A stretch of 42,799 bases of DNA, from assembly GCA_905235785.1 (NCBI GenBank), contig CAJOMP010000003.1, positions 16,578 to 59,376 of the forward strand. The letters are read 5' to 3'. The notes below the pieces were generated by a model. The model ran no database searches. It worked only from the letters and a program-made list of their open reading frames with translations, and had not been told where the DNA came from. Numbering within the stretch: the first letter of the stretch is position 1; each line of letters starts with the position of its first letter. This DNA comes from an uncultured Clostridia bacterium (lineage in GTDB: Bacteria > Bacillota > Clostridia > Christensenellales > Borkfalkiaceae). The translations under genes and the position numbers were made by a program. Positions 24,997-34,443 of the stretch are shown here, piece by piece.

Positions 24997-25644
24997 ATGT
25001 TCGATATAAAAACGCTTAAATTTGACGAAAAAGGGCTTATTCCCGCAATAGTGGTCGATAACGTAACCAAAAAGGTATTGACGCTCGCATATATGAACGA
25101 AGAGAGCCTTAAATTGACAGTGGAAAAGGGGCTTACGTGTTTTTGGAGCAGGTCGAGAAACGAACTGTGGACAAAGGGCGAAACGAGCGGGAATTATCAG
25201 CACGTCGTTTCAATTTGCGCCGATTGCGATAAAGACGCGCTTGTCGTTACCGTTGAAAAGGACGGCCCTGCCTGTCATCTCGGCACGGATTCCTGTTTTA
25301 ACGATAAAGTTTACGTAAGCGAAGAGTTAAAGGAATTTTCTTACGAAGATCTTATGACTCTTATCAAGGGCAGAAAGACGGAAAAGAAGGAAGGTTCTTA
25401 TACCACATATTTGTTTGAAAAGGGCAGGGATAAGATTCTGAAAAAAGTAGGCGAAGAGAGTACGGAAGTTATAATCGCGGGTAAAGCGGACGATAAGAAA
25501 GAAACGGTGTACGAGATAGCCGATCTTGCGTATCACGTAATGGTGCTTATGATAGATATGGGCATTTCGCTCGAAGATATTTTCAGAGAGTTGTCGAAAC
25601 GGCACGTTATCGATAAAAAAGTAAAGCAGGAGAAAATGGTATGA
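24997..25644 (+). CDS. hisIE: Bifunctional phosphoribosyl-AMP cyclohydrolase / phosphoribosyl-ATP pyrophosphatase
   Basis: The 215-residue protein joins HisI (about 1-105) and HisE (about 118-205). HisI shows [27 protein letters not shown] and the zinc Cys cluster in CADCDKDAL and [12 protein letters not shown]. HisE shows [18 protein letters not shown] and [11 protein letters not shown]. The order of the fusion is the common bacterial one. AAAGGAG precedes the ATG, and the stop overlaps the next gene as ATGA. Confidence 0.97.
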   Translation: MFDIKTLKFDEKGLIPAIVVDNVTKKVLTLAYMNEESLKLTVEKGLTCFWSRSRNELWTKGETSGNYQHVVSICADCDKDALVVTVEKDGPACHLGTDSCFNDKVYVSEELKEFSYEDLMTLIKGRKTEKKEGSYTTYLFEKGRDKILKKVGEESTEVIIAGKADDKKETVYEIADLAYHVMVLMIDMGISLEDIFRELSKRHVIDKKVKQEKMV

Positions 25645-26393
25645 AACCGCTTTGCGATTATCATATCCATACTACGTTCAGCGACGGGAAGAATACGCCG
25701 GAAGAAATGGTTTTAGCGGCGATAGAAAAGGGCGTTCGCGAGATGGGGTTTTCAGACCACTCGTATACTTTTTTTGACGACAGTTATACTATTCAACTTG
25801 ATAAAATAGCGGAGTATAAACGTGAGATCGCGCGGTTAAAAGAAAAGTATAAGGGAAAAATAAAAATTCTTTGCGGTATTGAGCAGGATTTTTATTCAAG
25901 AACCGACGCTCGCGGTTACGATTACGCGATAGGCTCTGTGCATTCTTTAAAAATAGGCGGGCAATATTTGTCCGTGGACGAAAAAGAAGAGAAGTTCGTA
26001 AAAATAGCGGAAGATTTTTTCGGCGGAGATTATATTGCGTTTGCTAAAACGTACTTTGACAGAATAGCGAAATTTGCCAAGAGAAAAGAGATTACAATAA
26101 TCGGACATTTCGACCTTATCGCAAAATACAATAAAAACGGTAAATATTTTAGCGAAAAAGACGAAGGATATATTGCGGCGTGGAAAAAAGCGGTTGATAA
26201 ACTCATCGCCGCAAATAAGACTTTCGAGATAAATACGGGCTCGATTTCAAGGGGATGGCGCAACGAACCGTATCCGTCCGACGATATAAGAGCGTATATT
26301 AAAGAAAAAGGCGGTAAATTTGTGCTTTCAAGCGACTGCCACAGGGCGGAAATTCTTTGTTTCGGTTTTGAAAAATACCTTAACGAAATTTGA
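25641..26393 (+). CDS. hisK: Histidinol phosphatase, PHP family
   Basis: The 250-residue PHP-domain protein begins [15 protein letters not shown], with metal ligands His8 and His10, followed by GFSDHSY, GIEQDFY, GSVHSL and FVLSSDCHR. This is the HisJ/HisK type that removes phosphate from histidinol phosphate. As the last gene of the operon and coupled to hisIE by an ATGA overlap, it supplies the one step not covered by the monofunctional HisB. All pathway steps are therefore encoded between 18388 and 26393. Confidence 0.92.
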   Translation: MKPLCDYHIHTTFSDGKNTPEEMVLAAIEKGVREMGFSDHSYTFFDDSYTIQLDKIAEYKREIARLKEKYKGKIKILCGIEQDFYSRTDARGYDYAIGSVHSLKIGGQYLSVDEKEEKFVKIAEDFFGGDYIAFAKTYFDRIAKFAKRKEITIIGHFDLIAKYNKNGKYFSEKDEGYIAAWKKAVDKLIAANKTFEINTGSISRGWRNEPYPSDDIRAYIKEKGGKFVLSSDCHRAEILCFGFEKYLNEI

Positions 26394-26413
26394 TTTTTGA
26401 AACTGTTACAGTA

Positions 26414-26454
26414 ATTCTTGCGCCCGCGGAAAAATTTTCCGCGGGCGCAAGAAT
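26414..26454. terminator. 20-bp perfect GC-rich hairpin after the his operon
   Basis: Arms at 26414-26433 and 26435-26454 are perfect complements around a single central base. Each arm has a GC-rich middle (CTTGCGCCCGCGG) and an A/T tip. ATATTTTA follows, so it can act as an intrinsic terminator. It is among the longest perfect palindromes in the window. Confidence 0.75.
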
Positions 26455-26467
26455 ATTTTAAATTGTG

Positions 26468-26495
26468 GCATAAAGGCGTTAAAACGGCATATATT
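26468..26495 (+). promoter_or_regulatory. Possible sporulation-type promoter of the 26524 gene
   Basis: GCATAAA (26468-26474) and CATATATT (26488-26495), 13 bp apart, resemble the -35 and -10 elements of mother-cell sporulation sigma factors. No sigma-A type pair stands out. This is weak pattern evidence only. Confidence 0.25.
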
Positions 26496-26523
26496 GAAGT
26501 AGAACTATAAAAGGAGGAAGAAA

Positions 26524-27156
26524 ATGTCGTTTTTCTGTAATTTTCAATCGGACAAATGTCCGGGACAAATAACCGGCAACCCGCTCTCCGGCTTATGCGA
26601 AAAAGTTTGTATCGAAGTGAAAAAGGTTTTCGACGCCTGTATGCAACAGAGTCAGTTGAACGGCTTGGTTTTAAATATTACCGACCTTACGCCCGCTAAT
26701 CCTACATATCCTTTGACTTTCGTTTCCGCAAGGAGCACGGCAAGCAAGGGCGTGATCAGTAATCTTCTCGTCGAACCGCTCACGGAGCGTGAGAACGCGG
26801 CACGAGTAAAGGCGGATATAACTATTCCCGTATCGGTTGCGTATACTGACGCGAACGGTGTAGAAGGAGTTGCGGTTTCATCGGTAACGGTAACCAAAGA
26901 CGTAATTCTTAACATCCCCGCGGCGTCGATTATGCCTTACAGCGTAGAAGCGGTCGTATCGCTTGTATCAACGCAAGGCGCGTATACGGGCGAAAATCAA
27001 TTTACTATCGACTGTTGTGTTTCGATAATCTTAAAAATCGTTATGGAAGTGGAACTTCTCGTTCCGTCCTACGGCTACGCGCAGATACCGCCCTGTCAGG
27101 AATATACGCAGGAAGTTTGCGCGGGATTTTTCGAACTTCCCATGTATCCGCAGTAA
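26524..27156 (+). CDS. Conserved-looking Cys-containing protein of unknown function
   Basis: I do not recognise a named family for this 210-residue protein. The N terminus is Cys-rich (Cys5, Cys12, Cys24, Cys28 and Cys39; FCNFQSDKCPG and GLCEKVCIEVKKVFDAC). The middle (about 60-165) is beta-rich, with repeated hydrophobic/Thr strands, a TISVP-like ITIPVSVAYTDANG segment and VILNIPAASIMPYSVEA. The end has paired cysteines (TIDCCVSI) and the segment PSYGYAQIPPCQEY. There is no signal peptide or membrane segment. An unusually strong ribosome site, AAAGGAGG, suggests high expression, and the gene is transcribed alone. A spore-coat or surface-layer type role is a guess from composition and from a possible sporulation promoter. 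Confidence 0.85.
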   Translation: MSFFCNFQSDKCPGQITGNPLSGLCEKVCIEVKKVFDACMQQSQLNGLVLNITDLTPANPTYPLTFVSARSTASKGVISNLLVEPLTERENAARVKADITIPVSVAYTDANGVEGVAVSSVTVTKDVILNIPAASIMPYSVEAVVSLVSTQGAYTGENQFTIDCCVSIILKIVMEVELLVPSYGYAQIPPCQEYTQEVCAGFFELPMYPQ

Positions 27157-27173
27157 ATTTTTCGCTACAATTC

Positions 27174-27210
27174 AAAAACGGAACAAAACTTTGTTCCGTT
27201 TTTGTTTTTT
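27174..27210 (+). terminator. Rho-independent terminator after the Cys-containing protein gene
   Basis: Arms AAAAACGGAACAAA (27174-27187) and TTTGTTCCGTTTTT (27190-27203) form a 14-bp stem followed by GTTTTTT. Confidence 0.9.
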
Positions 27211-27241
27211 AAATAAATTACGCAATTAAAAGCGATTTGAT

Positions 27242-27270
27242 TTGTCATTTTAAGTAAAAAAGTGTATAAT
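27242..27270 (+). promoter_or_regulatory. Promoter of the metallophosphoesterase gene, predicted leaderless
   Basis: TTGTCA (27242-27247) and TATAAT (27265-27270) are 17 bp apart. The expected start site is about 27277, and the ATG lies at 27279. There is no room for a ribosome site, and none is visible. Confidence 0.7.
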
Positions 27271-27278
27271 AAAACCAT

Positions 27279-27977
27279 ATGAAAATTTACGCTATAAGCG
27301 ACTTTCACATTTCAACTAATACCGATAAGCCGATGGACGTGTTCGGCGCAAGTTGGGTGGGCTATCTCGATAAGATAAAGGCCGACTGGGAAGAAAAGGT
27401 ATCGGCTGAAGATATCGTGCTTATTGCGGGCGACATCAGTTGGGCAATGAATATAGAAGACGCCAAACCCGACCTTGAATTTTTCAGGAATTTAAAAGGT
27501 AAAAAGGTCTTTATAAAAGGCAATCACGATTACTGGTGGAGCGGAATAGGCAAGGTAAGGGATGTTATGCCCGAAAACTGTTTTGCCCTTCAAAACGACA
27601 GTATGAAATTCGGCGACGTTGTGATATGCGGCTCACGCGGGTGGAGCGTACCCGGCAGTCCCGATTTCGACGAGAAAGACGAAAAAATCTATCTGCGTGA
27701 GACAGAACGGTTCAGATTGTCGCTTAAATCCGCCGAAAACTTGATGGAAGAAGGCGATAAACTCGTCGCAATGATACATTATCCGCCGTTTAACGTTAAA
27801 AGGGAAAATTCGGCTTTTACGGATTTATTTGAAGAGTTTAACGTACACTCGGTAATTTACGGGCATTTGCACGGTAAAAACGTTCGCGCGGACAAGATAG
27901 TTGTAAAAAACGGCGTAAAATATTATCTTACGTCGTGCGATATGGTGGATAATAAATTAACGGAGATAGTTTTATGA
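27279..27977 (+). CDS. Metallophosphoesterase (calcineurin-like)
   Basis: The 232-residue protein has all the metal motifs of the fold: Asp8-x-His10 (ISDFHIS), LIAGDISW, KGNHDYWW, MIHYPPF and IYGHLHG. It belongs to a small stand-alone phosphohydrolase group common in Firmicutes whose substrate is not known. The ATG is the only start compatible with the N-terminal DxH motif and lies directly behind the promoter, so the message is probably leaderless. The stop overlaps the next gene by 4 bases (ATGA). Confidence 0.88.
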   Translation: MKIYAISDFHISTNTDKPMDVFGASWVGYLDKIKADWEEKVSAEDIVLIAGDISWAMNIEDAKPDLEFFRNLKGKKVFIKGNHDYWWSGIGKVRDVMPENCFALQNDSMKFGDVVICGSRGWSVPGSPDFDEKDEKIYLRETERFRLSLKSAENLMEEGDKLVAMIHYPPFNVKRENSAFTDLFEEFNVHSVIYGHLHGKNVRADKIVVKNGVKYYLTSCDMVDNKLTEIVL

Positions 27978-29101
27978 GCGAAGAAACGGCGAAACAAGAA
28001 AGCAAGGTAACAAATTATTTTAAAACTTTGCCGAAACGCTATTTTATAACGGCTTTTTCGGGCATGGCGCAGGGGTTGTTCGTTACGCTTATTGCGGGAA
28101 CGATACTCGCGCAAATAGCGGGGTGGATCGGCGATAACTATATCGGCAATACGCTACTTTATATAGCGAATATCGCTAAATTTTTAATGGGTGCAGGCAT
28201 CGGCGTAGGTATTGCTCACGCGCTCGGAAAGAACAAATTACTGATCTTTTCCGCCGCGGTTGTTGGTATGATAGGTTCTTTTGCGGGTAATCTTATGCCA
28301 AACGCGGAAAATCCCTTGCAAGGAATATCCGCATTGATTGTAAAAGGTCTTCCAGGTAATCCTATCGGCGCATACGTGGTCGTTATGCTTGTCGTCGAAG
28401 TTGTTGGTCTATATGCCGGTAAAACCAAACTCGATATTTTAATCGTTCCGCTCGGCGCGCTTATCTTATCGTTTGCGGGAGTGTTTGTTGCTTATCCGTT
28501 TATATGGCTCGTAAATCAGTTGGGCGATTTGATTGCTATTTCAACGAACGCAGTTCCGTTTATTATGGGCGTCGTAATTGCGGTTATTATGGGTGTACTG
28601 CTCACTATGCCGACGTCTTCCGCGGCTATTTGGGTAGCCGTTGCAGCTAACGTGGCGTCCGGTAATGAAGACGCGATTTTACTTGCGGGCGGCGCAGCGA
28701 CCGTAGGTTGCGCCTGTCATATGATAGGTTTTGCCGTTGCGAGTTTCCGCGAAAACGGTTGGGGCGGGCTTGTCGCGCAGGGGCTCGGAACTTCGATGTT
28801 GCAGATACCGAATATTATGAAAAAACCCGTTATAATGTTACCTATGGTAATATCGAGCGCGATTTGCGGACCGCTTGCTACATGTGTATTCGGATTAAAA
28901 TGCGGCGCGGCGGGCGGCGGCATGGGAACGAGCGGACTGGTCGGCGTTTTCGGGCTGTTTGATGCAACGAGCGGCGTGCTCGGAGTTATAGGGATAGTGC
29001 TTTTAATGTTTATTCTTCCCGCGATTTTAAATCTTGTTATTTCTGAACTGTTCCGCAAAAAAGGCCGGATAAAGTTCGGCGATATGAAATTACCGGATTA
29101 A
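27974..29101 (+). CDS. Orphan PTS EIIC-type membrane protein (PfoR-like)
   Basis: The 375-residue protein is strongly hydrophobic, with about ten membrane segments. It matches the PTS_EIIC_2 family, to which PfoR of Clostridium perfringens belongs. Typical segments are FLMGAGIGVGIAHALGK, a PNAENPLQ loop, LTMPTSSAAIW and GLKCGAAGGGMGTSGLVG. No EIIA, EIIB or sugar-metabolism partner gene lies next to it. Family members have been linked to regulation as well as transport, so a sugar-uptake role should not be assumed. It is coupled to the metallophosphoesterase by an ATGA overlap. Confidence 0.82.
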   Translation: MSEETAKQESKVTNYFKTLPKRYFITAFSGMAQGLFVTLIAGTILAQIAGWIGDNYIGNTLLYIANIAKFLMGAGIGVGIAHALGKNKLLIFSAAVVGMIGSFAGNLMPNAENPLQGISALIVKGLPGNPIGAYVVVMLVVEVVGLYAGKTKLDILIVPLGALILSFAGVFVAYPFIWLVNQLGDLIAISTNAVPFIMGVVIAVIMGVLLTMPTSSAAIWVAVAANVASGNEDAILLAGGAATVGCACHMIGFAVASFRENGWGGLVAQGLGTSMLQIPNIMKKPVIMLPMVISSAICGPLATCVFGLKCGAAGGGMGTSGLVGVFGLFDATSGVLGVIGIVLLMFILPAILNLVISELFRKKGRIKFGDMKLPD

Positions 29102-29116
29102 GTAGTATATGGTACC

Positions 29117-29147
29117 GAAAAACGGCTTTGAGCCGTTTTTCTTTTTT
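29117..29147 (+). terminator. Rho-independent terminator after the EIIC-like gene
   Basis: GAAAAACGGCT (29117-29127) pairs with AGCCGTTTTTC (29131-29141) around TTG, followed by six T residues. Confidence 0.92.
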
Positions 29148-29148
29148 A

Positions 29149-29178
29149 GTCCTATTTTGCGTAAGAAACGCATAATCT
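29149..29178 (+). promoter_or_regulatory. Candidate sigma-E promoter of yabP
   Basis: GTCCTATT (29149-29156) and CATAATCT (29171-29178), 14 bp apart, fit the -35 (GKMATATT) and -10 (CATACAMT) consensus of the mother-cell factor sigma-E well. yabP is sigma-E dependent in Bacillus subtilis, which supports the reading. Confidence 0.55.
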
Positions 29179-29195
29179 TTTAACGGGAGATTATT

Positions 29196-29456
29196 ATGCA
29201 AAATCAGGAATTAACGGATAAATTAGAACTAATGGGCAGACGTCGACTCGCAATGAGTGGCGTGGAAGCGGTCGACGGCTTTTCGGAGCAGGCGCTAAAT
29301 CTTACCGTGTCGGGCGTGAAAGTCAGAATTACGGGGGAAAAAATCAAAATAACCGCGTTCAATAAGGCGACGGGAACGTTAATGGCTGACGGTGTTTTCA
29401 ACGAAATCAGATACAACGCTAAAAAAACGCCGTTATTGAAACGGATATTCAAATAA
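29196..29456 (+). CDS. yabP: Sporulation protein YabP
   Basis: The 86-residue protein matches the YabP family: LELMGRRRLAMSGVEAVDGFSEQALNLT, then SGVKVRITGEKIKITAFNKATGTLMADG (read as separate blocks). YabP is a small sporulation protein needed around forespore engulfment and cortex formation. It lies directly before yabQ, with the stop touching the next ATG, and then a DivIC-type gene. This is the same order as in Bacillus. GGGAG precedes the ATG. Confidence 0.93.
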   Translation: MQNQELTDKLELMGRRRLAMSGVEAVDGFSEQALNLTVSGVKVRITGEKIKITAFNKATGTLMADGVFNEIRYNAKKTPLLKRIFK

Positions 29457-29879
29457 ATGTTAGTAACTAAAAATCAGATTTTCGTGCTTTTAGCCTGCGT
29501 CGCTTTCGGCGCGGCAAGCGGTGTTCTTTTCAGCGCTTCCGGCGTGTTAAAGTTTTTTATAAAGAATAAGCGTTTGAAAATTTTACCCGATATTGCGGCG
29601 TTTTCTGTTTTTTCGGGCTTATACGTTTGGTTTGCGTATTCGCTCGGGTTTCCTTCGTATCGATTATATATGACGACGGGGGCGCTTGTCGGACTTTTAC
29701 TGTATATGAAAAGTTTTAACATTATGCTTGCTTTCCGCGCGGAAAAATTATATAATATAACAGTAAAAAGATTTGCGCAACATAAAATAAAAAAAGAAAC
29801 GAGCGGGAAAAAGGATGTCTCAAATAACGAAAGACGAAAACGTAGCGGAAAACGCGAAAAACGCAAAAAAGCCGTTTGA
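29457..29879 (+). CDS. yabQ: Spore cortex biosynthesis protein YabQ
   Basis: The 140-residue protein has about three to four membrane helices (near 8-30, 43-63 and 70-90) and a long Lys/Arg-rich cytoplasmic tail from about 105. The FGAASGVLFS and DIAAFSVFSGLYVWF segments fit YabQ. It is a forespore outer-membrane protein needed for cortex synthesis in Bacillus. The last 65 bases overlap the DivIC-like gene in another frame, which is unusually long and may explain the basic low-complexity tail. Confidence 0.88.
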   Translation: MLVTKNQIFVLLACVAFGAASGVLFSASGVLKFFIKNKRLKILPDIAAFSVFSGLYVWFAYSLGFPSYRLYMTTGALVGLLLYMKSFNIMLAFRAEKLYNITVKRFAQHKIKKETSGKKDVSNNERRKRSGKREKRKKAV

Positions 29880-30150
29880 AAACGGCGCGACTGACGCCGT
29901 ATTTAAAAGAAGGGTTGTGGCGATAACCGTAGGCGCGGTGGTTTTGCTCGCCGTGCTTATTATTCTTATGTGTTATCAACTCATAAAAATCGGCGTTGAG
30001 AGAAACAGGGTAAATCAGCTTAAAGCCGATATTGCAACGTTAGAGCAAGAACTTGAAAACGGCGAAATTACTCTCGAAATACGCCGTCAATATAATTACA
30101 TTGAAAAACGCGCGCGTCAGATCGGATATCATTACGTTACCGATAAATAA
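29815..30150 (+). CDS. divIC: DivIC/FtsB-family septum formation initiator
   Basis: The 111-residue protein has a short charged cytoplasmic start, one membrane helix (about 37-60) and an extracytoplasmic coiled coil (about 63-90; VERNRVNQLKADIATLEQEL). It ends in a conserved-looking EKRARQIGYHYVTD segment. This is the DivIC/FtsB layout, a division protein that binds FtsL at the septum. Its place after yabP-yabQ matches Bacillus divIC. The ATG at 29815 follows GGAAAAAGG and lies 65 bases inside yabQ; no better start is seen downstream before the membrane helix. Confidence 0.88.
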   Translation: MSQITKDENVAENAKNAKKPFENGATDAVFKRRVVAITVGAVVLLAVLIILMCYQLIKIGVERNRVNQLKADIATLEQELENGEITLEIRRQYNYIEKRARQIGYHYVTDK

Positions 30151-30156
30151 AATGCA

Positions 30157-31011
30157 ATGAAATACGGCGTAATAGACATAGGCTCTAATTCCGTAAGACT
30201 TTTGATAAGCGAAAACGGAAAAACTCTTTGTAAACAGATAAGAACGACGCGTCTTGCGGAAGGTAAAAAAGACGGTTTGCTTTGTGAGCAATCGTCTTTA
30301 CGTACTTTAAAAGCAATTTCCGAATTTGTCGGTATATCTCGGGAAATTTGTGTCGATAAATTATACGCGTTTGCGACTGCTGCCGTAAGAAACGCGGTAA
30401 ACGGTAAAGATTTTGTTGCCGCAGTAAAAAACGCGTGCGGAATAGACGTAGACGTTCTTTCGGGAAAAACGGAAGCGAGAATCGGTCTTTTCGGCGCGCT
30501 CGGCGGTAAAGACGGCGCAGTTCTCGATATCGGCGGCGGCAGTACGGAAATAGCCGTTTGCAAAAACGGTAAATGCGTTTATATGAAGAGTATTCCGATA
30601 GGCGCGGTCGTGCTTACAGACAAATTCGGTCAAAGCGGCGCAGTTCTCGATTATGCAAGACAGGCAGTCAAAGCGTTTGGCGACGTTCCGCAATCCGAAC
30701 TTTATTGTATAGGCGGAACTTGTACGTCCCTTGCCGCAGTAAGCCTTAAACTCGGCGTTTACGACCCCGAAAAAGTGAACAGGTATAAATTCACTATGAG
30801 CGAGATATCGAGCCTTACGGAGGAAATTGTTTCGCTTTCCGTTGACGAGAGAAAAAGCCTTGTCGGTATGCAGAAAGAAAGGGCTGATATAATCCATGCG
30901 GGCGCGTGTATTTTTTTAGCGGTGGCGGAATATTTGCGCGCGGAAATCGTTACGGTAAGCGAGAGCGACAATTTGGAAGGTTATTTAAAATATATAACGG
31001 AGAAAAAATGA
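30157..31011 (+). CDS. Ppx/GppA-family phosphatase
   Basis: The 284-residue protein has the actin-like ATPase fold of exopolyphosphatase/pppGpp phosphohydrolases. It shows GVIDIGSNSVRLLI at the start, ATAAVRNA, VLDIGGGSTEIAV and an IGGTCTSLAA motif. It is of the short form that lacks the HD-like C-terminal domain. No ribosome site is visible ahead of the ATG. A two-codon frame (ATG CAA TGA, 30152-30160) ends on its start codon and may couple initiation. The end overlaps the protease gene by 4 bases. Confidence 0.9.
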   Translation: MKYGVIDIGSNSVRLLISENGKTLCKQIRTTRLAEGKKDGLLCEQSSLRTLKAISEFVGISREICVDKLYAFATAAVRNAVNGKDFVAAVKNACGIDVDVLSGKTEARIGLFGALGGKDGAVLDIGGGSTEIAVCKNGKCVYMKSIPIGAVVLTDKFGQSGAVLDYARQAVKAFGDVPQSELYCIGGTCTSLAAVSLKLGVYDPEKVNRYKFTMSEISSLTEEIVSLSVDERKSLVGMQKERADIIHAGACIFLAVAEYLRAEIVTVSESDNLEGYLKYITEKK

Positions 31012-32105
31012 GCAGAAGAACAAATTTTATCAATAATATTTTAGTTATGGCGTTTACGATAATAGGACTTATCGGCGTGGTTTTGGTTTCAAACAGTAAT
31101 TACAGCGCGAGTATGGGAGAAATTTTAGCGTTTTTTGCGGCTGGCGCATTGATTGCGGGACTTGTGTGTACGCTTTTTCACGAATTAGGACACCTTATTG
31201 CGGGCAAAAGAAACGGTTTTGCGTTTCTTTCAATGACAGTTTGGTTTTTTAAATGGAGCGTTGAACGTGGCAAAATAGTGTTCGATTTTGTAATGATAGG
31301 TAACGAAGCGGGGTATACCGAAATGGTTGCAAAGTCCACGGACGACCTGCCCGTTAGGCTAAAAAAAATGACTCTTGGCGGGCTTATCGCGACGGCAATT
31401 CCGATGCTTTTGGGAATAGTTCCGTTCTTTTTCGCGGGTAAAATGTCGCTTTTCGCGTTTGCGGCTTTGGCAATGTTTTTACCGATAGGTATTTATATGT
31501 TTTTCGGCAATGCTTTGCCTATGTCGACGGACGGCGCGGGCAACGACGGAAAGGTTTTATACGGCATAAAAAGGATGGACGACGATACGAAAGTTATTTT
31601 AAGCATGCTCGCCGTTCAGTCCGAACTTTTCAACGGCAAAACCCCGTCGGAAATTGATGAAAAATATTACTTTAATGTACCGCAACTTGCGGAAGACGAT
31701 CTTAATTTTGCTATGCTTTTATCGGCGCGGTATGATTATTATCTCGATAAAAAAGATTACGAAAACGCCGAAAAAACGTCCGACAGACTACTTTCGCTTT
31801 CAGACTATCTTCCCAAGGAATATATTTTAGTCGCAAAGACTAACGCGTTATACAATGCGTGCACTTTCGCAAAAGATGAAGAAAGGGCTGACGACCTTAT
31901 GTACGAACTCGAAAAATATTTAAATAAACGCAACGGCTCACTTGAAATACGCGCTAAAACGGCGTATTTGCTCTATATAAAGGGCGAAAAGGAGTTGCTC
32001 GACGCCTTTTACAAAAAAGGCGTAACAGAAGCGAATAGAGCGGGTTTACGCGGTTTAGGATTGTTTGAAAGAAAACTGCTCGAAGAAATGAAGAAAGATT
32101 TTTAA
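31008..32105 (+). CDS. M50-family membrane zinc metalloprotease-like protein
   Basis: The 365-residue protein has several membrane segments in its first 185 residues and a HELGH zinc motif at residues 58-62. The second site-2-protease motif is present as NALPMSTDG, which fits NxxPxxxxDG and supplies the third metal ligand. The soluble C-terminal half (about 195-365) is helical, possibly TPR-like. The frame is open back to 30906, but the ATG at 31008 is chosen: it follows CGGAG and overlaps the previous stop as ATGA. The substrate is unknown; SpoIVFB-like and other S2P functions are possible. Confidence 0.82.
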   Translation: MSRRTNFINNILVMAFTIIGLIGVVLVSNSNYSASMGEILAFFAAGALIAGLVCTLFHELGHLIAGKRNGFAFLSMTVWFFKWSVERGKIVFDFVMIGNEAGYTEMVAKSTDDLPVRLKKMTLGGLIATAIPMLLGIVPFFFAGKMSLFAFAALAMFLPIGIYMFFGNALPMSTDGAGNDGKVLYGIKRMDDDTKVILSMLAVQSELFNGKTPSEIDEKYYFNVPQLAEDDLNFAMLLSARYDYYLDKKDYENAEKTSDRLLSLSDYLPKEYILVAKTNALYNACTFAKDEERADDLMYELEKYLNKRNGSLEIRAKTAYLLYIKGEKELLDAFYKKGVTEANRAGLRGLGLFERKLLEEMKKDF

Positions 32106-32138
32106 ATTTTGCAATTTCAATTATTAGGTAAAATAAGC

Positions 32139-32171
32139 GTCAGGGCGGAGAAAAATTTTCTCCGCCCTGAC
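32139..32171. terminator. 16-bp palindromic bidirectional terminator
   Basis: Arms 32139-32154 and 32156-32171 are perfect complements around one base. The core is GTCAGGGCGGAG, with an A/T tip. It lies between the convergent protease gene and the small zinc-protein gene and can serve both. Confidence 0.75.
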
Positions 32172-32186
32172 CTTTAAAAACAGTCG

Positions 32187-32336
32187 TTAAATAAAATAAT
32201 CGAGAGTGGAAAAGCAATACGGGCAAATCCTTTGCGTAAGATTTGCGCACGTAGGACATATTGTCGCTCCGCAGTTAGGGCAAGTGAGCATTATTCCGTC
32301 GTGAGATTGCTTTTTGCAATTTTTACATTCTTCCAT
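32187..32336 (-). CDS. 49-residue zinc-ribbon-like protein
   Basis: This small minus-strand gene encodes 49 residues rich in CxxC pairs: CKNC near the start, CPNC (19-22), CPTC (27-30) and CPYC (38-41), so eight cysteines in four pairs. That spacing fits a two-zinc ribbon or RING-like knuckle. A GGAG ribosome site lies about 8 nt before the ATG, and the stop is a clear TAA. It is convergent with the protease gene and shares its terminator, and divergent from gyrB. I do not recognise a specific function; protein or nucleic-acid contact is the usual role of such ribbons. Confidence 0.75.
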   Translation of the reverse strand: MEECKNCKKQSHDGIMLTCPNCGATICPTCANLTQRICPYCFSTLDYFI

Positions 32337-32455
32337 AATTCGTCTCCGTTTTCCTTTGTAGTAACAGTATTTGCACGTTTTTAAGTATTATGCGCCTGAA
32401 TTTAAGGCAAACAATTCTTTTCTTCTTTAAATATATAATTATTTTAAATATATAG

Positions 32456-34430
<1,975 letters not shown>

Positions 34431-34443
34431 AGGAGAAATCAAA

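Noticed and set aside
30906-31007. Longer start for the M50 protease gene
   Set aside because: The extension lies inside the Ppx/GppA gene in another frame; the ATG at 31008 has a ribosome site and the usual ATGA overlap.
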